From Malus domestica (Eukaryota; Streptophyta; Magnoliopsida; Rosales; Rosaceae), in the NCBI RefSeq assembly GCF_042453785.1, contig NC_091673.1, positions 10,139,501 through 10,203,500 on the forward strand: a stretch of DNA of 64,000 nt, read 5' to 3'. This document shows positions 33,183-44,637 of this stretch, one piece after another; position 1 is the first letter of the stretch; each line of letters opens with the position of its first letter. Under the pieces are notes generated by a model. That model did not search any database. It had not been told where the DNA came from and saw only the letters and a list, made by a program, of their open reading frames with translations. The position numbers and the translations under genes are program-made.

Positions 33183-33819
33183 GTATCTCTGATGCAAGGA
33201 CTCAAATTTTATATTTGAGTCTAAATATAAGGCAAAACATCTCCAATGCAAATGAGACTTTTCATATTAGAGTTTTGAGGCAAAGTGAGATCCAAATTTA
33301 TGTTTCCATATGAGATTTAAGTCACCAAGAAAAATGAGATTTAAGTTTTGAGTCCAATCATCTCCAATGTACATAACTAAATTGTTAAAATTCAAAGGGA
33401 ACATTTTTGTTCACCACCATGAATTATGGTGTATGCTCATCATACGCTTAATCATCTGCCAAGTGTCATTTCACTTAACCTTGGTTAATTTTTTTTTTCA
33501 AAATTGAAAAATGAACATTTATTATGAAATTTAACCAAAGTTAAGTGAAAAGACATGTGACAAATGATTAGATGTATGGTAAGCATACACCATAGTTATG
33601 GTGGTGAGCAAAAATGCTCTCAAACACAAATATGAGTTTTGAGTCCAATGTTTTCTTCTCCAATGCAAAGACTCAAATCTTAAAACTCAAAATGAGCCTT
33701 AAAGTTTAAGTCTTTGCATTGACGAAGAAAATCAAAATACATAAGTCCACCACCTTTTTGAAATCCAAATATGAAAGTGTAAGTCTAAAATTTGAGTCTT
33801 TGCATTGGAGACACTCTCA
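33183..33819. mobile_element. MITE with long inverted ends
   Basis: GTATCTCTGATGCAAGGACTC at the left is mirrored by GAGTCTTTGCATTGGAGACAC at the right. CTCCAATGCAAA-type motifs recur inside (33241, 33361, 33660). TTA precedes the left end, but the right flank does not settle the duplication. It is interrupted by 33400-33618. Confidence 0.7.
33400..33618. mobile_element. Nested foldback MITE
   Basis: AACATTTTTGTTCACCACC at the left and GGTGGTGAGCAAAAATGCT at the right are inverted. Further inverted match continues inward (ATGGTGTATGCTCATCATAC / GTATGGTAAGCATACACCAT). Non-coding. Confidence 0.75.
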
Positions 33820-35606
33820 TTACTAATATCTAAGAGGATTTTTTGGGTGGCTCTTCAACATGAGTCTATGCCTGAGGGGAGCAATGTGAAGGGAATAAGA
33901 TTGTGCATGGCCGCTGAAGGCTGTCCCAAAAAACCTGTTTATCCCGTATTAACAAACTAATATGTTTATTAGGTGTAATTAATCACAAAATATAATATAG
34001 TTAAGAACACATCCTAAAAGATAATTTAAATTTTTAATTAAAAAAAAGAGAAAAAGGGCAAGAAGGCAGATCATCTGGTCTCCAAAGAAGAGATTGTTAC
34101 TTTAATAACTGTTTGTTTGTTTCCAATAAGATACTAGGCAAACTGCCTTTGCTTCCTCTTCTTTCCTTCATGTTCTTTTATTCTTATTTCTTAATTATAA
34201 AGGGCTAGGGTTCTTCAGAATAAAGAAACAGTTGTCTGCCCATGAAGTTCTTTGGTTTGGTTGGTCCATTGTGTCTGGATAGAGCTCTAGATTAGTATAT
34301 AAGCTCTTAAATTTGTTTAACATAATGTCTAATACACAATTATTATTGAGAAGGGAGACATATTATCCAGTCCAAGTGGTCTATGGCCCTATATATGGAT
34401 GCCATCGTTTAAGTACCAAAAAAAAATAATTTGTATGATGCTAAAATATTACCATGTGATATAATCAGTTAATATGTGATATACAACGATTTTATATAAT
34501 AATTTTTTAAATATATCATACGATAAATTGTATTTCCTTGAATTAGATATACTACGTGACAATATTCTAGTACTAAACAATAATTTCTCAATACCTTCTC
34601 TTCTCTCTAACTTAATTTCATGTCAACATAATTACATACCTTCAGTAAAATGACCCAACTACTTTGCAGAAAAAATTAACCCCCCAAATTTATTGGCATC
34701 CACTTATGGACTCACAACTGTACAGCTGCAGTAGAAGAGCCCTGCAAACTGAGTATCACACATGAACTAATTAAAAGCCTCAGTATTTAATCATGTTGAT
34801 GGGGGGCTTTCAAAAAATTGTACAATCTGGACGTGGGACATCTAATGTGATTAAATTAACATTTATCTAATCTCCAACTTTATAATCAAGGAGGGCCTGC
34901 ATGCAATTTGATTGGAAAGCATGTATGATTAATTACACAGACATAAAACCAGAAATTAAAAAGAAAAATGAGAAAAATACTTCACTTGGCGGGAAGATGG
35001 TCATTGGTCAGTAAATTACCCAAGACCAGAAGTAGACAAGTTTTCTATATTAGGTAAAAGAAGATTATATTAAAGTTGATTCCTTTAATTGAATACTAAT
35101 AACTTTGTCCACCTTTAGGAGCCTCGATAGGTTGTTCAGTTTTAATTAAAATTTTAATTCAATTATCAAGTAATGTTAAGAGAAAAATTTAGGTATGGTT
35201 GTCTGACTACATTATTGGTAGAAATCTTTCACAAAAACATAAATGTCTTGTATTTTAGATATATTGACTTGATATTAGTTTCATATGTTGTGACCGTGCG
35301 AGAGTCGTCCTAATTAGACAACATCACCGGAGTTTTTGGCGTTAAATAGAGAAGAAAAAAAAAATCCACATGGGATATGATGCATGGACATGTGGTGGGC
35401 CACCGTGGTAGCCAAATGTGCCAAAGTGACCAGACTCTTCTGCTCAAGTTATGACTTTGTTCAGTTTGTTTGGGATCTGGCTCCCTCTCCTTTTCCGGTG
35501 TAGTTTGTGTGTGTGTATATATATTATATACACACAGATTCATGGCCTAAGATAGCGGCTTTTTATGTATTTTCTCTCTGAAGTTTCTCAACACATCTGA
35601 TAGAAA
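33820..35606. other. Upstream region of the IAA31-type gene
   Basis: AT-rich intergenic DNA without a recognised gene. A TATA-like stretch (TATATATATTATATAC, 35515-35530) about 80 bases before the start codon is a plausible core promoter. I found no TGTCTC auxin-response element close by. Confidence 0.45.
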
Positions 35607-36784
35607 ATGGGAAGAGCTGCTGCAGCTCATTCATCATCTTCTTCAATAGATAGCAGCAACTATCCTGATCATCATCGTCCTAGCACTACTGCCTCTTCAT
35701 CTTCTTCCTCTCTTTCTCGGAAAATCAATGGAAATTCCAGAGCAGATTTGAGCACTGATCTGAGACTTGGCCTGAGCATCTCTCCCTCTCATCACAGTGA
35801 CTTGCCTTCCACTTCAACCCCAAGGTATATAGGAAAAAACCAACCCAATGCATGATTCTATTTTTTTTTTCTGCTGAAGAACAAGAAGAAATTAAAGGAA
35901 AATAATTCATGGGTTTTTTGGCAAAATTAATTCTTCATTCTTCCCAGCCAAAGAAGTTCTCATCTTGATTGATTTTTGTATACATACATACATATACATA
36001 TACATATACATATATATATATATATATATATCAACCTATCGTATCGACGAGTAACTCTGTTTTAGACTCCCATTGCCCCTTGAAAAGGTAAACGTCTTTG
36101 ATCTTTCTGTATGCATGTGTATATATATCTATGTACGCATGGATGTATAGATGTTATGATTGAAAGTTGATAGACATATTTTACAGGGAGCAAGCATTGA
36201 TAAACTGGCCACCAATCAAATCTATCTTGAGGAGCACACTTGCAGGGAGAGCAGCAGACAACAGGCGCCATCCCTCCCTATTTGTGAAAGTCTATTTGGA
36301 GGGCATTCCAATTGGTAGAAAATTGAATTTGTTTGACCATGATGGTTATTCTGCTTTGATTTCAACGCTTTGCCTCATGTTCAAGACCACCATTCTATGT
36401 AAGTTATCAACACACATTTTAGGATTTCCTTGGGTTCATATTTTTAATTTGGCTACCATTTTGGAAGCAGGTCCTGAGGAAAATCATGTTCATTCAGACA
36501 AATATCATGTACTGACTTATCAAGATCAAGAAGGGGACTGGATGCTGGTTGGAGATGTGCCTTGGGAGTAAGCACGCATAACCCTAGGGAGGCCAGTTTG
36601 GTAAACGAATGGTTATTAAACAGGCGCTTAATAACTCTATTTTTGTTACCAACTTTCGCCTCTCCTCCTCCGTTTTAATTTTCTTAATATATACTTGTGT
36701 CCTTCTCATATTTTGGCTTTGATACACAGGATATTCTTGACCACCGTGAAAAGATTGAAGATCACTAGAGCAGACAGATGTTGA
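35607..36784 (+). CDS. IAA31: Aux/IAA protein, IAA31 type, with degenerate degron
   Basis: Nuclear repressor of auxin-response factors. Exons 35607-35824, 36187-36398, 36471-36567, 36730-36784 give 193 residues. Serine-rich N-terminus; domain I is LRLGLS at residues 52-57, where an EAR-type LxLxL motif recruits TOPLESS. Domain II reads ALINWPPIKS (76-85) instead of the canonical VVGWPPVRS, so the key Gly is Asn. The PB1 domain (III/IV) has SLFVKVYLEGIPIGRKLNLF, then HVLTYQDQEGDWMLVGDVPW, with the invariant Lys and the acidic D-x-E/D-x-D cluster. It ends TTVKRLKITRADRC without a C-terminal nuclear signal. NWPPIKS plus KxLRxTLxGR matches IAA31 rather than IAA20/IAA30, although the MGR-serine N-terminus resembles the latter. 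Family knowledge predicts slower auxin-dependent turnover. Confidence 0.9.
35983..36031. repeat. (CATA)n(CATATA)n(TA)n microsatellite in IAA31 intron 1
   Basis: A compound run of CATA, then CATATA units, then pure TA. It is likely polymorphic. Confidence 0.85.
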
Positions 36785-37922
36785 ATTATATTTTGGTCAT
36801 CCTCAGAGACTCAGATACAGTTTTGTTGTCGTGGTGGTTTATAACTTCGTACTCAAAGAAATTCAGAACTAATATACATATTTTGGGCTACATCCAATCT
36901 TGTGTAAATTATCAAATATGTAACAGTTGCAGTTTCTTTTATTCAAGCAATATTATATTCTAATTTAGATAGGGAGATTGGAACTTCAATGTGAGAGAAT
37001 AGCACATTATTCTAGCTAACTTAGCTACACTTGTACGTGTCCGCATAACAGTTAAGTTGTATATGTTTATACTTCTAGTATTTCACTCCTTTTTACTGTC
37101 TCTTCAAAATCCACATCAAACCCAATTATTCCTGAAGTAAAAGTGAAGGGAAAAATTGGGGCTTTTGAACAAATTATTGATAAGAGGGTGGGGGGAAATT
37201 TGTTAATATGGGACCATGGTTGGTCTCCATTTTTTCTTATGCACTTCCTTTGTTTCCTCTTCTGTGCTTTTCACATTGTTAGGTGGGAATTAATGTGGTT
37301 TCAAAGTCCCTTGTTGTCACAACAAGATGCCTTTTAGTTCTTGTGATGATGAATGATAATTAGCAACTATGTTCCTCATCGAAGAAATGACTTGTTACAC
37401 GTGTTCGTGCTTGTTCGTGAGCTTAGACGTGCACGCCATCATGCTTGTGACTCCTATCCTTTTGATTGCAGAAACTCGGATCAATTCAAAGATGGATGAT
37501 AAAGTTATGAGCATCATAATTTTGATCCTAATAATGTTAAGACGTGCAAACATTGACCACCCAATTTCTTGAAACGTCGTGGTGGTGTCTCAAAAAGCAA
37601 TTGGATGCTAAACCCTATTCCTCGTAACCTCAACAGTTAGAATCTATATTGTAATTCCTTGTATATCTATTTCTTTTGCGACGTATATGCAACTAGGAAT
37701 AGTTGGATTCTCTCCGGCAACTCAATTAAAGTTCGTTGTCCACAAAATCATTGTATTTGTGCTTGTTATATTCTTGGCAGGCCAACTTAATTAGTCCAGA
37801 AGTTGTAATGTTATTAGGTGAGCCAACCACTAGGTTACATTTACATCATGAGTAGTACTCAGGGAACCTAAATTGGAATCAGGGGAAAACTGGCAAATGG
37901 ATAATGGGGCACTACTCTCTTT
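36785..37922. other. 3' UTR of the IAA31-type gene and intergenic DNA
   Basis: No gene recognised. It ends at a MITE-like segment. Confidence 0.45.
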
Positions 37923-38243
37923 GGCTATCTCCAATGAAGAGAGCTAAAGGTCCAAAAGCAAAAAAATGAACTGATTTGTTCAGAAACTTATCTCCAATCA
38001 ATAGTTGGACTATAGTTCTATGGAGCATATCATGTCATTATTTGGCCATAAGGGCATAGGTTGGTCAAATGAAGCCTCCCTCTTAGCCCCTTTTTTTTTT
38101 GCATCCCAACTCCTCATGTTGTAATAATTGATTCAAATTTAACGGCTAGATCAGAAAAATTAACCAATAAATTTAAAGTATAAATATAAAACTAATAAAT
38201 TATTGAGATAGCTATGTTTAGCTCTTCGGTTGAAGATGATATA
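37923..38243. mobile_element. Degraded Tourist-like MITE copy
   Basis: GGCTATCTCCAATGAAGAG near 37921 and CTCTTCGGTTGAAGATGATA near 38222 match the ends of 3766-4370. Internal GGCCATAAGGGCATAGGTTGG and CACTGTTCATTTAAAAATAA are also shared. The right boundary and target duplication are not clear. Confidence 0.55.
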
Positions 38244-38570
38244 TGAGTATGGTCTACCACTGTTCATTTAAAAATAATTTTTCACATGCTATAATTGTTG
38301 ATGGATTTATGTCAACTTTTTCTGTTGGAAATGACCTTATTGACTACAACTGTATGACCACCAAGCTTAGAAAGGTTAACTACCAAGTCATCCTCATCAG
38401 TGATGTCATGTTGGAAATCTACTGTAATCCTTACCAGCTAACATCATCACTTGCAAACTTATATGTCACTTATTTCATATCAATTTCTTTGATCGGGCCT
38501 TGGGTGTCCCCGTTCTATGGAACCATTTTGATATCCGTTTGTCACTACTCTCTTATCTTGTGACAACTTA

Positions 38571-38572
<2 letters not shown>

Positions 38573-38619
<47 letters not shown>
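38573..38619. repeat. (GA)n microsatellite
   Basis: About 22 uninterrupted GA units. Confidence 0.95.
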
Positions 38620-38620
<1 letters not shown>

Positions 38621-38724
38621 GTAAACACAAGGGCTATATGCAAGCTTTTCCCATAACTTGAACATTAAAAGATGTGAATTTGGTGGGTTACAATAGAGTC
38701 AACACGATTTGATTAGTTCTCATT

Positions 38725-38872
38725 GGGGTGTGATATTCACACACCCCATTTTACTTCTCACACACCTTTTTAATTTTCGGTCGTCAGATCGGATGAATTG
38801 AAGAAGATCAACGGACATGAATTATCAAGGGGTGTGTGAGAAGTAAAATGGGGTGTGTGGATAGCACACCCC
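38725..38872. mobile_element. 148-bp foldback MITE with perfect 8-bp target duplication
   Basis: It starts GGGGTGTGATATTCACACAC and ends GTGTGTGGATAGCACACCCC. TTCTCATT flanks it on both sides (38717-38724, 38873-38880). A matching empty site TTCTCATTTAGAGTATCG is present at 39493-39510. The 8-bp duplication suggests hAT affinity. Confidence 0.9.
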
Positions 38873-38916
38873 TTCTCATTTAGAGTATCGCTTTTTTAGA
38901 AAGAAAAAAAAAACTT

Positions 38917-39285
38917 AGCTCTACTATGTAGTGGTATTTCTCTTTACTTGTAAATGAGAGGTTTTATGTTCAAATCTCGAAAGATCGGAACCAATTTATT
39001 CACCCATCCCCTATACACCGTTGCAATGAAAAAACCCTCACAAACTTTTTTTCAAAAAAAATAGAAATGAAAGAGGCGGTGACTTTTTTATAAATAAGTT
39101 TAACTTTGGTGGCACTCACTATTTCTACATAATTTTTTTTAATACACAATATTATTTACATTCAGGGAGGATGAGCTAAGCCTGACAATGAGTTAGCCAT
39201 AATAATTTGGTTCGAATTTGCCTTTAGCAATAATCAAACCAAATACCTTTCACTTACAAGTAAAGTGAAATACCACTAGATTATA
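38917..39285. mobile_element. Two SINE-like copies in opposite orientation
   Basis: 38917-39000 (+) has TAGTGGTATTTCTCTTTACTTG and ATGTTCAAATCTCG, an A-box/B-box-like pair. 39172-39285 is a relative on the minus strand (CACTTACAAGTAAAGTGAAA, TTGGTTCGAATTTGCC). The same family occurs at 57965-58334. tRNA-derived SINE is the likely class. Confidence 0.6.
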
Positions 39286-39516
39286 GTATTAAGTGACATT
39301 GTTTCTAGCTAGATAGGTCAACTTTTTTTTTTTTAATTTTTTTAATTTTTTATTATTGATAACAAAAAAACAAGTTACACCTAGTTAAGGGGGACATAAA
39401 CCTTACCCTCAAAAAACAGAGACAACAAAAAAGATATATTTATTTGTTCTTCAGCTAAACTTTGGTGGGTCAACTGTTTATTCATACATTAGTTCTCATT
39501 TAGAGTATCGTTTTTT

Positions 39517-40499
39517 TTTTACGATAAACAGTTGACCCCTCAAAAAACATGAGTGCCACCAAAGTTTAACTTATTTACGATATTATCACTAAACTTCACC
39601 TGAATTTTTTCTTTGATCAATCCCAATCGTGTCATGTATGATATATTTATTTGTTCTTATTACTACAAATTTTTATTAAGTGTTTTTTTAATTATTTTTT
39701 TTATCTTAAGAGTTTTTTTATTAAAGGTCCCTTAAAAAACATACCAACAAAAAATACAGGGTTTCTTCTTTAGGAAAACTAATGAAAATAGCTTCAAATA
39801 TTTACATTTTAATAAAAAATTATTTACTAACTTTATTTAATAATAAGGACAAAAGAATTAAAAAAAACACATGAAAACCCAACTTGCGCTAGACGCGTCC
39901 CCCCTCCCAACCCCCTTCCACTCTCCACTTTTTCTCCCATTGTAAGCTACGTTAATAGATTCTTTATTATTATTATTGTTATTATTATTATTTTGCTTAG
40001 AATAAGAAAAAGACTTCAAATTGAATTACATTCTCTAGTTTTATTTTTGTTGTGTTGTTTCCCAATAGTAGTTAAGATGACAAAAGATTTTTCAATATGC
40101 TTGAAACACGGGATGGTACACCACATGTCTCTATACAAGTTGTGAGATTCTTGTGTTAAGAAATTAATAACATAAAAAATAAAATTTCTCACCACTTACA
40201 AAATAACACATGGTATACTACTTGTATTCCGGGCATAAGGAAAATTTTCTCCAAGATAACAACCAAGCTCAAGAAATTGGATGGAGAGCTACATTTATTA
40301 TTGTAGGTACGCAAAAAAAAAATGAGGAAATTTTAATTTGGTAATTGAAAACAGTTTTTTAAATATAATTATTGAGAACATAATCTTCTCAAGGTTTTGA
40401 TTTAAATGATCATTTTTGGGTTCATCGTTTTCGGCGCAATGGGTGCTTTTACAAGACCAAAAAGGGTCTAAGTTTCAAACCTTATGAAATTGAACTAAG
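39517..40499. other. Intergenic, AT-rich
   Basis: It holds an inverted partner (AGTGCCACCAAAGTTTAACTT, 39551-39571) of 39096-39116, plus homopolymer and (TTA)n tracts near 39967-39992. No gene is seen. Confidence 0.45.
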
Positions 40500-40556
40500 A
40501 ATTAAACACTAGTTATAAAACTTGACCAATAAGTAGATAATATTCATGAAACTAGA
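40500..40556 (+). repeat. Left part of a short-unit tandem array
   Basis: Units of about 29-38 bases resembling TATAAAACTTGACCAATAAG. The array resumes at 43829 after the 3.27-kb insertion. Confidence 0.7.
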
Positions 40557-41035
40557 TGACACACCCCGACCAGGAATGTCCACTAGGACTCCGAATCGAG
40601 CTGTGTTGGCTGACACCTGGAAGGTGACGAAGCCATAAAGTGTGATGATGTGGAAAAATTGTGAATAAATTTAAACCTAAAAGTGTCTAAATACCAAAGT
40701 GCACTAGTGAGCGGAAATAAACCCACTTCACACGTGACGTTAGAGCATAAGTAAGTACAGAAGAGTGAATTAAGAATCGTACCCTCGAAATAATCTCCAA
40801 TACTAAGAATCGCCACAAATCTTCGACGATAAGAAAGCTCTGCTGATAAAACCTGGAGGGTGAAGACAAGACAAGGGTGAGTGACCTTGTAAGTAAGATT
40901 TTAATAGAAACCATATAAAACATTATAACCCCTCGCTTCAACACCTGTATAATTTCCAGAAAAATCATAATATACCACAACACAACATGTCATCAATAAT
41001 ATCAAATAATCATGCGATTAATAACTCATATTAGT

Positions 41036-41445
41036 ACGCAAGTCGGAGTCACCTAGGGTGACCTGTACGACTTACCCATATCTCATCACATATGCTAGGT
41101 CATCACATATGCTAGCTCATCACATATTTCATCACATATGCTAGCTCATCACATATGCTAGCTCATAAATCGGGAGTCACCTCTAGTGACCTGTACGACT
41201 TATCCATATCTCATCACATATGCAAGCTCATAAGTCGGGAATAACCTCTAGTGACATGTACGACTTATCCATATCTCATCACATATGCTAGCTCATAAGT
41301 CGGGAGTCATCTCTAGTGACCTGTACGACTTATCCATATCTCATCTATCAATCTAGCCAGAGTCACCTATAGTGACCTATATGGCATATTCATATCTCAT
41401 CAATCAATCTAGCTGGAGTCACCTATAGTGACCTATACGGCATTA
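41036..41445 (+). repeat. Approximately 64-bp tandem repeats inside the solo LTR
   Basis: About six units built on GGAGTCACCTCTAGTGACCT followed by GTACGACTTATCCATATCTC and ATCACATATGCTAGCTCATA. Later units replace the ACGACTTA part with ATATGGCAT. Each unit contains the small palindrome GTCACC...GGTGAC/AGTGAC. Confidence 0.88.
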
Positions 41446-42248
41446 CGCCGGCACACAAATTGGAACCACTGTAGTGGTCTGTACAATAAGACTGGGTGTA
41501 AATGAATACGCTCAAGTGCTACGATCACGTGAAGAGTCACATACGAGTCGGAACCACCTATAGTGGTCTGACGACAGGCATGTGCACCTACCTTGAATTC
41601 AAGGTGAGTGTATGGTGCAAGAGGTGAACATTACGTGAAGGACTGTGCCCTGGCCACGGGCGGAAGCACTAACACCGGGATGCAGGTTTATGAGCTTTAA
41701 ATGCATCTAATACAACATGTACGATTCATAAGCAACCTGTACGATAATGCCGGAGTTGCCTACGATTGCAACCTGCACGACAATGTCGGAGTTGCTTAAA
41801 ACATAAATGTAGTCATACCATAACCCCATCAATTCAACTAATACTGTATACTTACCTGAACTTACTTGTGTGTCCTGCGTTCACCTTTGCACTTCGGAGC
41901 GTTCACAATAATTATGTGCAAGGAATATACATATGGAAATACTAGGATGTAAGTCTAAAATTCAACATATCATAATATTTTCAGATATATAAACATATAA
42001 ACAAATGGTCTAGAATGTATAAACTGTAATGCCCCATTCCCAAACTAGGCTATTGTCTCGATTATTCATTCTCATTTATTATATGGCTGCATCTAACGTC
42101 TCGTTAGACTACCTACGTACCCTAAACCGGGATCAAGCCATTTGTAGTGCGCAATAGTATTTCAAAGCATTCACAGTAATCATAAGCAATAATCAATTTA
42201 TAAACATTTATGAGATTGTCAATCATATATATATATATATATATAAAC

Positions 42249-42306
42249 CCTTTCTACTGTATAGTATATATATATATATATATATATATACTATACAGTA
42301 GAAAGG
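42249..42306. repeat. Perfect 58-bp palindrome
   Basis: Arms CCTTTCTACTGTATAG (42249-42264) and CTATACAGTAGAAAGG (42291-42306) surround a 26-base TA run, which is itself self-complementary. Confidence 0.92.
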
Positions 42307-43828
42307 AAATGACCCACTCACCTGAGGTCCATGCTACGACTCCTTAGCATGCATATCAAGACATCACGAACCATCGTCGCCTATAACCAATTATTGTATC
42401 ACATCTCAGAGTTCTGACCGATAAAATACATAATTTACATAAAACGCATCCCTACGTACTTCAATTCGAAAGATTTGCATCACGAATTTCCGATCCGTGC
42501 TTCCAAAGATCCATATTATACCTCTAGAATAACATCCTAAGGTTTCATTATGATCCAATGGTCGGATCTCCGCCAATTACCAAAATCAAGTGGCGGTCAA
42601 CATTTTTATTTTATGAACTTACAAATCCAATTCGGGAAGATCCGTACGTCATATTCCCGATCCGTAAGTTCTTATGGTTCTCAAATATTACGTATTATAA
42701 CATATTAAACTTTGGTGACGATCCAACGGTCGGATCGTCGAGTCATATAATGACCTATTAACGTAACATAAAGAATTTAGATTCCAACAATCAACCTATG
42801 TCATACAACTACCAAAACTGAATTCAAGGCATCTAATTAGCCTAAGAATAACATCGACGACCTCCTGGCCACGCACCAAGTGTGGCGGTCGGCCGCCCCG
42901 ACTCGCCGGAAAATTCAACTATTTCTAAAAATTCTCAAAAATTACAAAAATGAAGATCTCAAAGAATAGAGCAAACTTTATACCTATGGACAAGGCCAAT
43001 TTGGCCAGAAAAAGCTCCAATTTTGCTAAAATCGTACAAAACCCTAGAATTGGGTGTGATTCAATTCGACCTCCAAACTTGCTCCAACGCCTCCACCATT
43101 GCTTGGGCTTTGTTCCTAAGTTCTAGGGGAGTGTTTTGGTAGTGATAATTGAATGAAATTGTTTCAGGTTTGGTGGATCTCGAGCAATCTTTCCCGCGGC
43201 ACCCATGGTGGTTTTTCCACCAAACTTCAACCAAATTCCTTTAAATTTTGGATGGAAATGGAAGAGGGAGTGCTAGGGTGGTGTTTCCAGGTAGTGGTTC
43301 AAGACAATTCACTGGAAATTGACCGGAAAATGAATGAATTTAGCCGTGAAGCTTGGCCAGGTCGTGCGGGTCAAGAAGAAGACCCGATTTCCCCTCCTGC
43401 TCACCTTCCCTCCTTTCCCTCATTTCTCTCCTCTTTGGTTGGTCAGTCTCATCCATCCCTTCTTTCTGATTGGGCAGTAACCCTCTCATTCTCCTCTGAT
43501 TCTTCTTCTTCCCGGTTCCCCCTTCTCAGCCACACCCATGTGGCCCAATCATTTAGTAAAAATAATATAATATTCTTAGAATAAATTATTTCTTCAAAAT
43601 ACATTCGGTTCGTAACTCCATAAAACTTTAATTGTAACTCCAAATTTACTTCTGCTTGCGTTTACGCGTTCGTATCGTCGAATACTTCAGGAATACACTA
43701 AAAGAATATTAACTACGTTTCACTACGCGTTGGTCAATGAAAACCAACACCTTCACTTCTAGGGCATTTTTGTAATTTCACACTTTAAAAATTATAAAAA
43801 CTATAATTTTTAGGGATGGCCTGTCACA

Positions 43829-44165
43829 CTAGATCAATAAACAGACACTATTTATAAAACTTGACCAATAATTAGACACTATTCATGAAACTAGATCAAT
43901 AAATAGACACTATTTATAAAACTAAACCAATAAGTACATATTATTTATGAAACAAAAACAAGAAGTAGACAGTGTTTCCAAAACTAAACCAATAGGTGGA
44001 AACTATTTATGAAACTGAACTGTACAATATTTTATGAAACTGGACTTAGAGCTAGACAATATTTTATGAAACATGATCAAGAACTAGACACATTTATGAA
44101 AGTGGACCAATAAATAGACATTATTTATTAAATTGGACCAATAAATAGTGTAGTACTGTTCAGTT
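43829..44165 (+). repeat. Short-unit tandem array (right part)
   Basis: About ten degenerate units of CAATAAATAGACACTATTTA followed by TAAAACTAGAC. Continues the array broken by the solo LTR. Related TACACTGTTTATAAAACTTA units recur at 45475-45625. Confidence 0.8.
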
Positions 44166-44637
44166 TTATAAACAGTGTCTGTAATGGACGCACGAATCTT
44201 GTGTGTCAGGTTTTTTTTTTAAAATTTTTTAATTAAAATTGTGTCATTTTCATTAAAATTTAAGTTATTTTGTCATTTTATTAAAATTTAAAGGTTTTTT
44301 CATTATTATTTATTTATTTTTTCATTAAATAAAGTTATAGCATGATTTTTTGTTAAAATAAACTTAGCCCAAATCATTTTCATGAAAGTTCCCTTGTTCT
44401 TTTAACATTTGGCTTGTAGATAATAAAAAAAGGAACTTTCATGAAAAAGGCTTAGACTAAGTTTATCTTAATAAAAAAATCATGATATAACTTTATTTAA
44501 TGAAAAAGACTTAAATTTTAATGAAAAACTCTTAAATTTTAATTAAAAAAAACAAAAAACTTAAATTTTAATGAAAAAGACATAATTTTAATATTAAAAA
44601 AAAAAACTGACGCATGAACTCGCGCGCTCCTCACACA
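44166..44637. other. AT-rich inverted segment
   Basis: TTTTAATTAAAATT-type tracts at 44215-44330 are loosely inverted at 44460-44580, with arms around CATGAAAGTTCC / GGAACTTTCATG (44381 and 44432). This is a likely transposon remnant with no coding. Confidence 0.45.

Larger units (their letters stand above)
40557..43828. mobile_element. Probable solo LTR, 3,272 bp
   Basis: It starts TGACACACCCCGACC and ends GGCCTGTCACA (TG...CA), with perfect 5-bp target duplication CTAGA (40552-40556, 43829-43833) and no second copy or internal retroviral genes. This fits a solo LTR left by recombination, though it is very long for one. The interior includes a tandem array (41036-41445) and a TA palindrome (42249-42306). 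The frame at 43153-43584 has no family motif. An approximately 9.7-kb apple repeat family called HODOR is a possible relative; I cannot check. Confidence 0.7.

Noticed and set aside
41036..41445. CRISPR-like regularly spaced repeats
   Set aside because: Units are contiguous tandem repeats with drifting sequence and no unique spacers, inside a plant transposon.
43153..43584. 143-codon frame inside the solo LTR
   Set aside because: No family motif and no upstream promoter logic; it lies wholly within a non-coding LTR-like element with pyrimidine-rich repeats.
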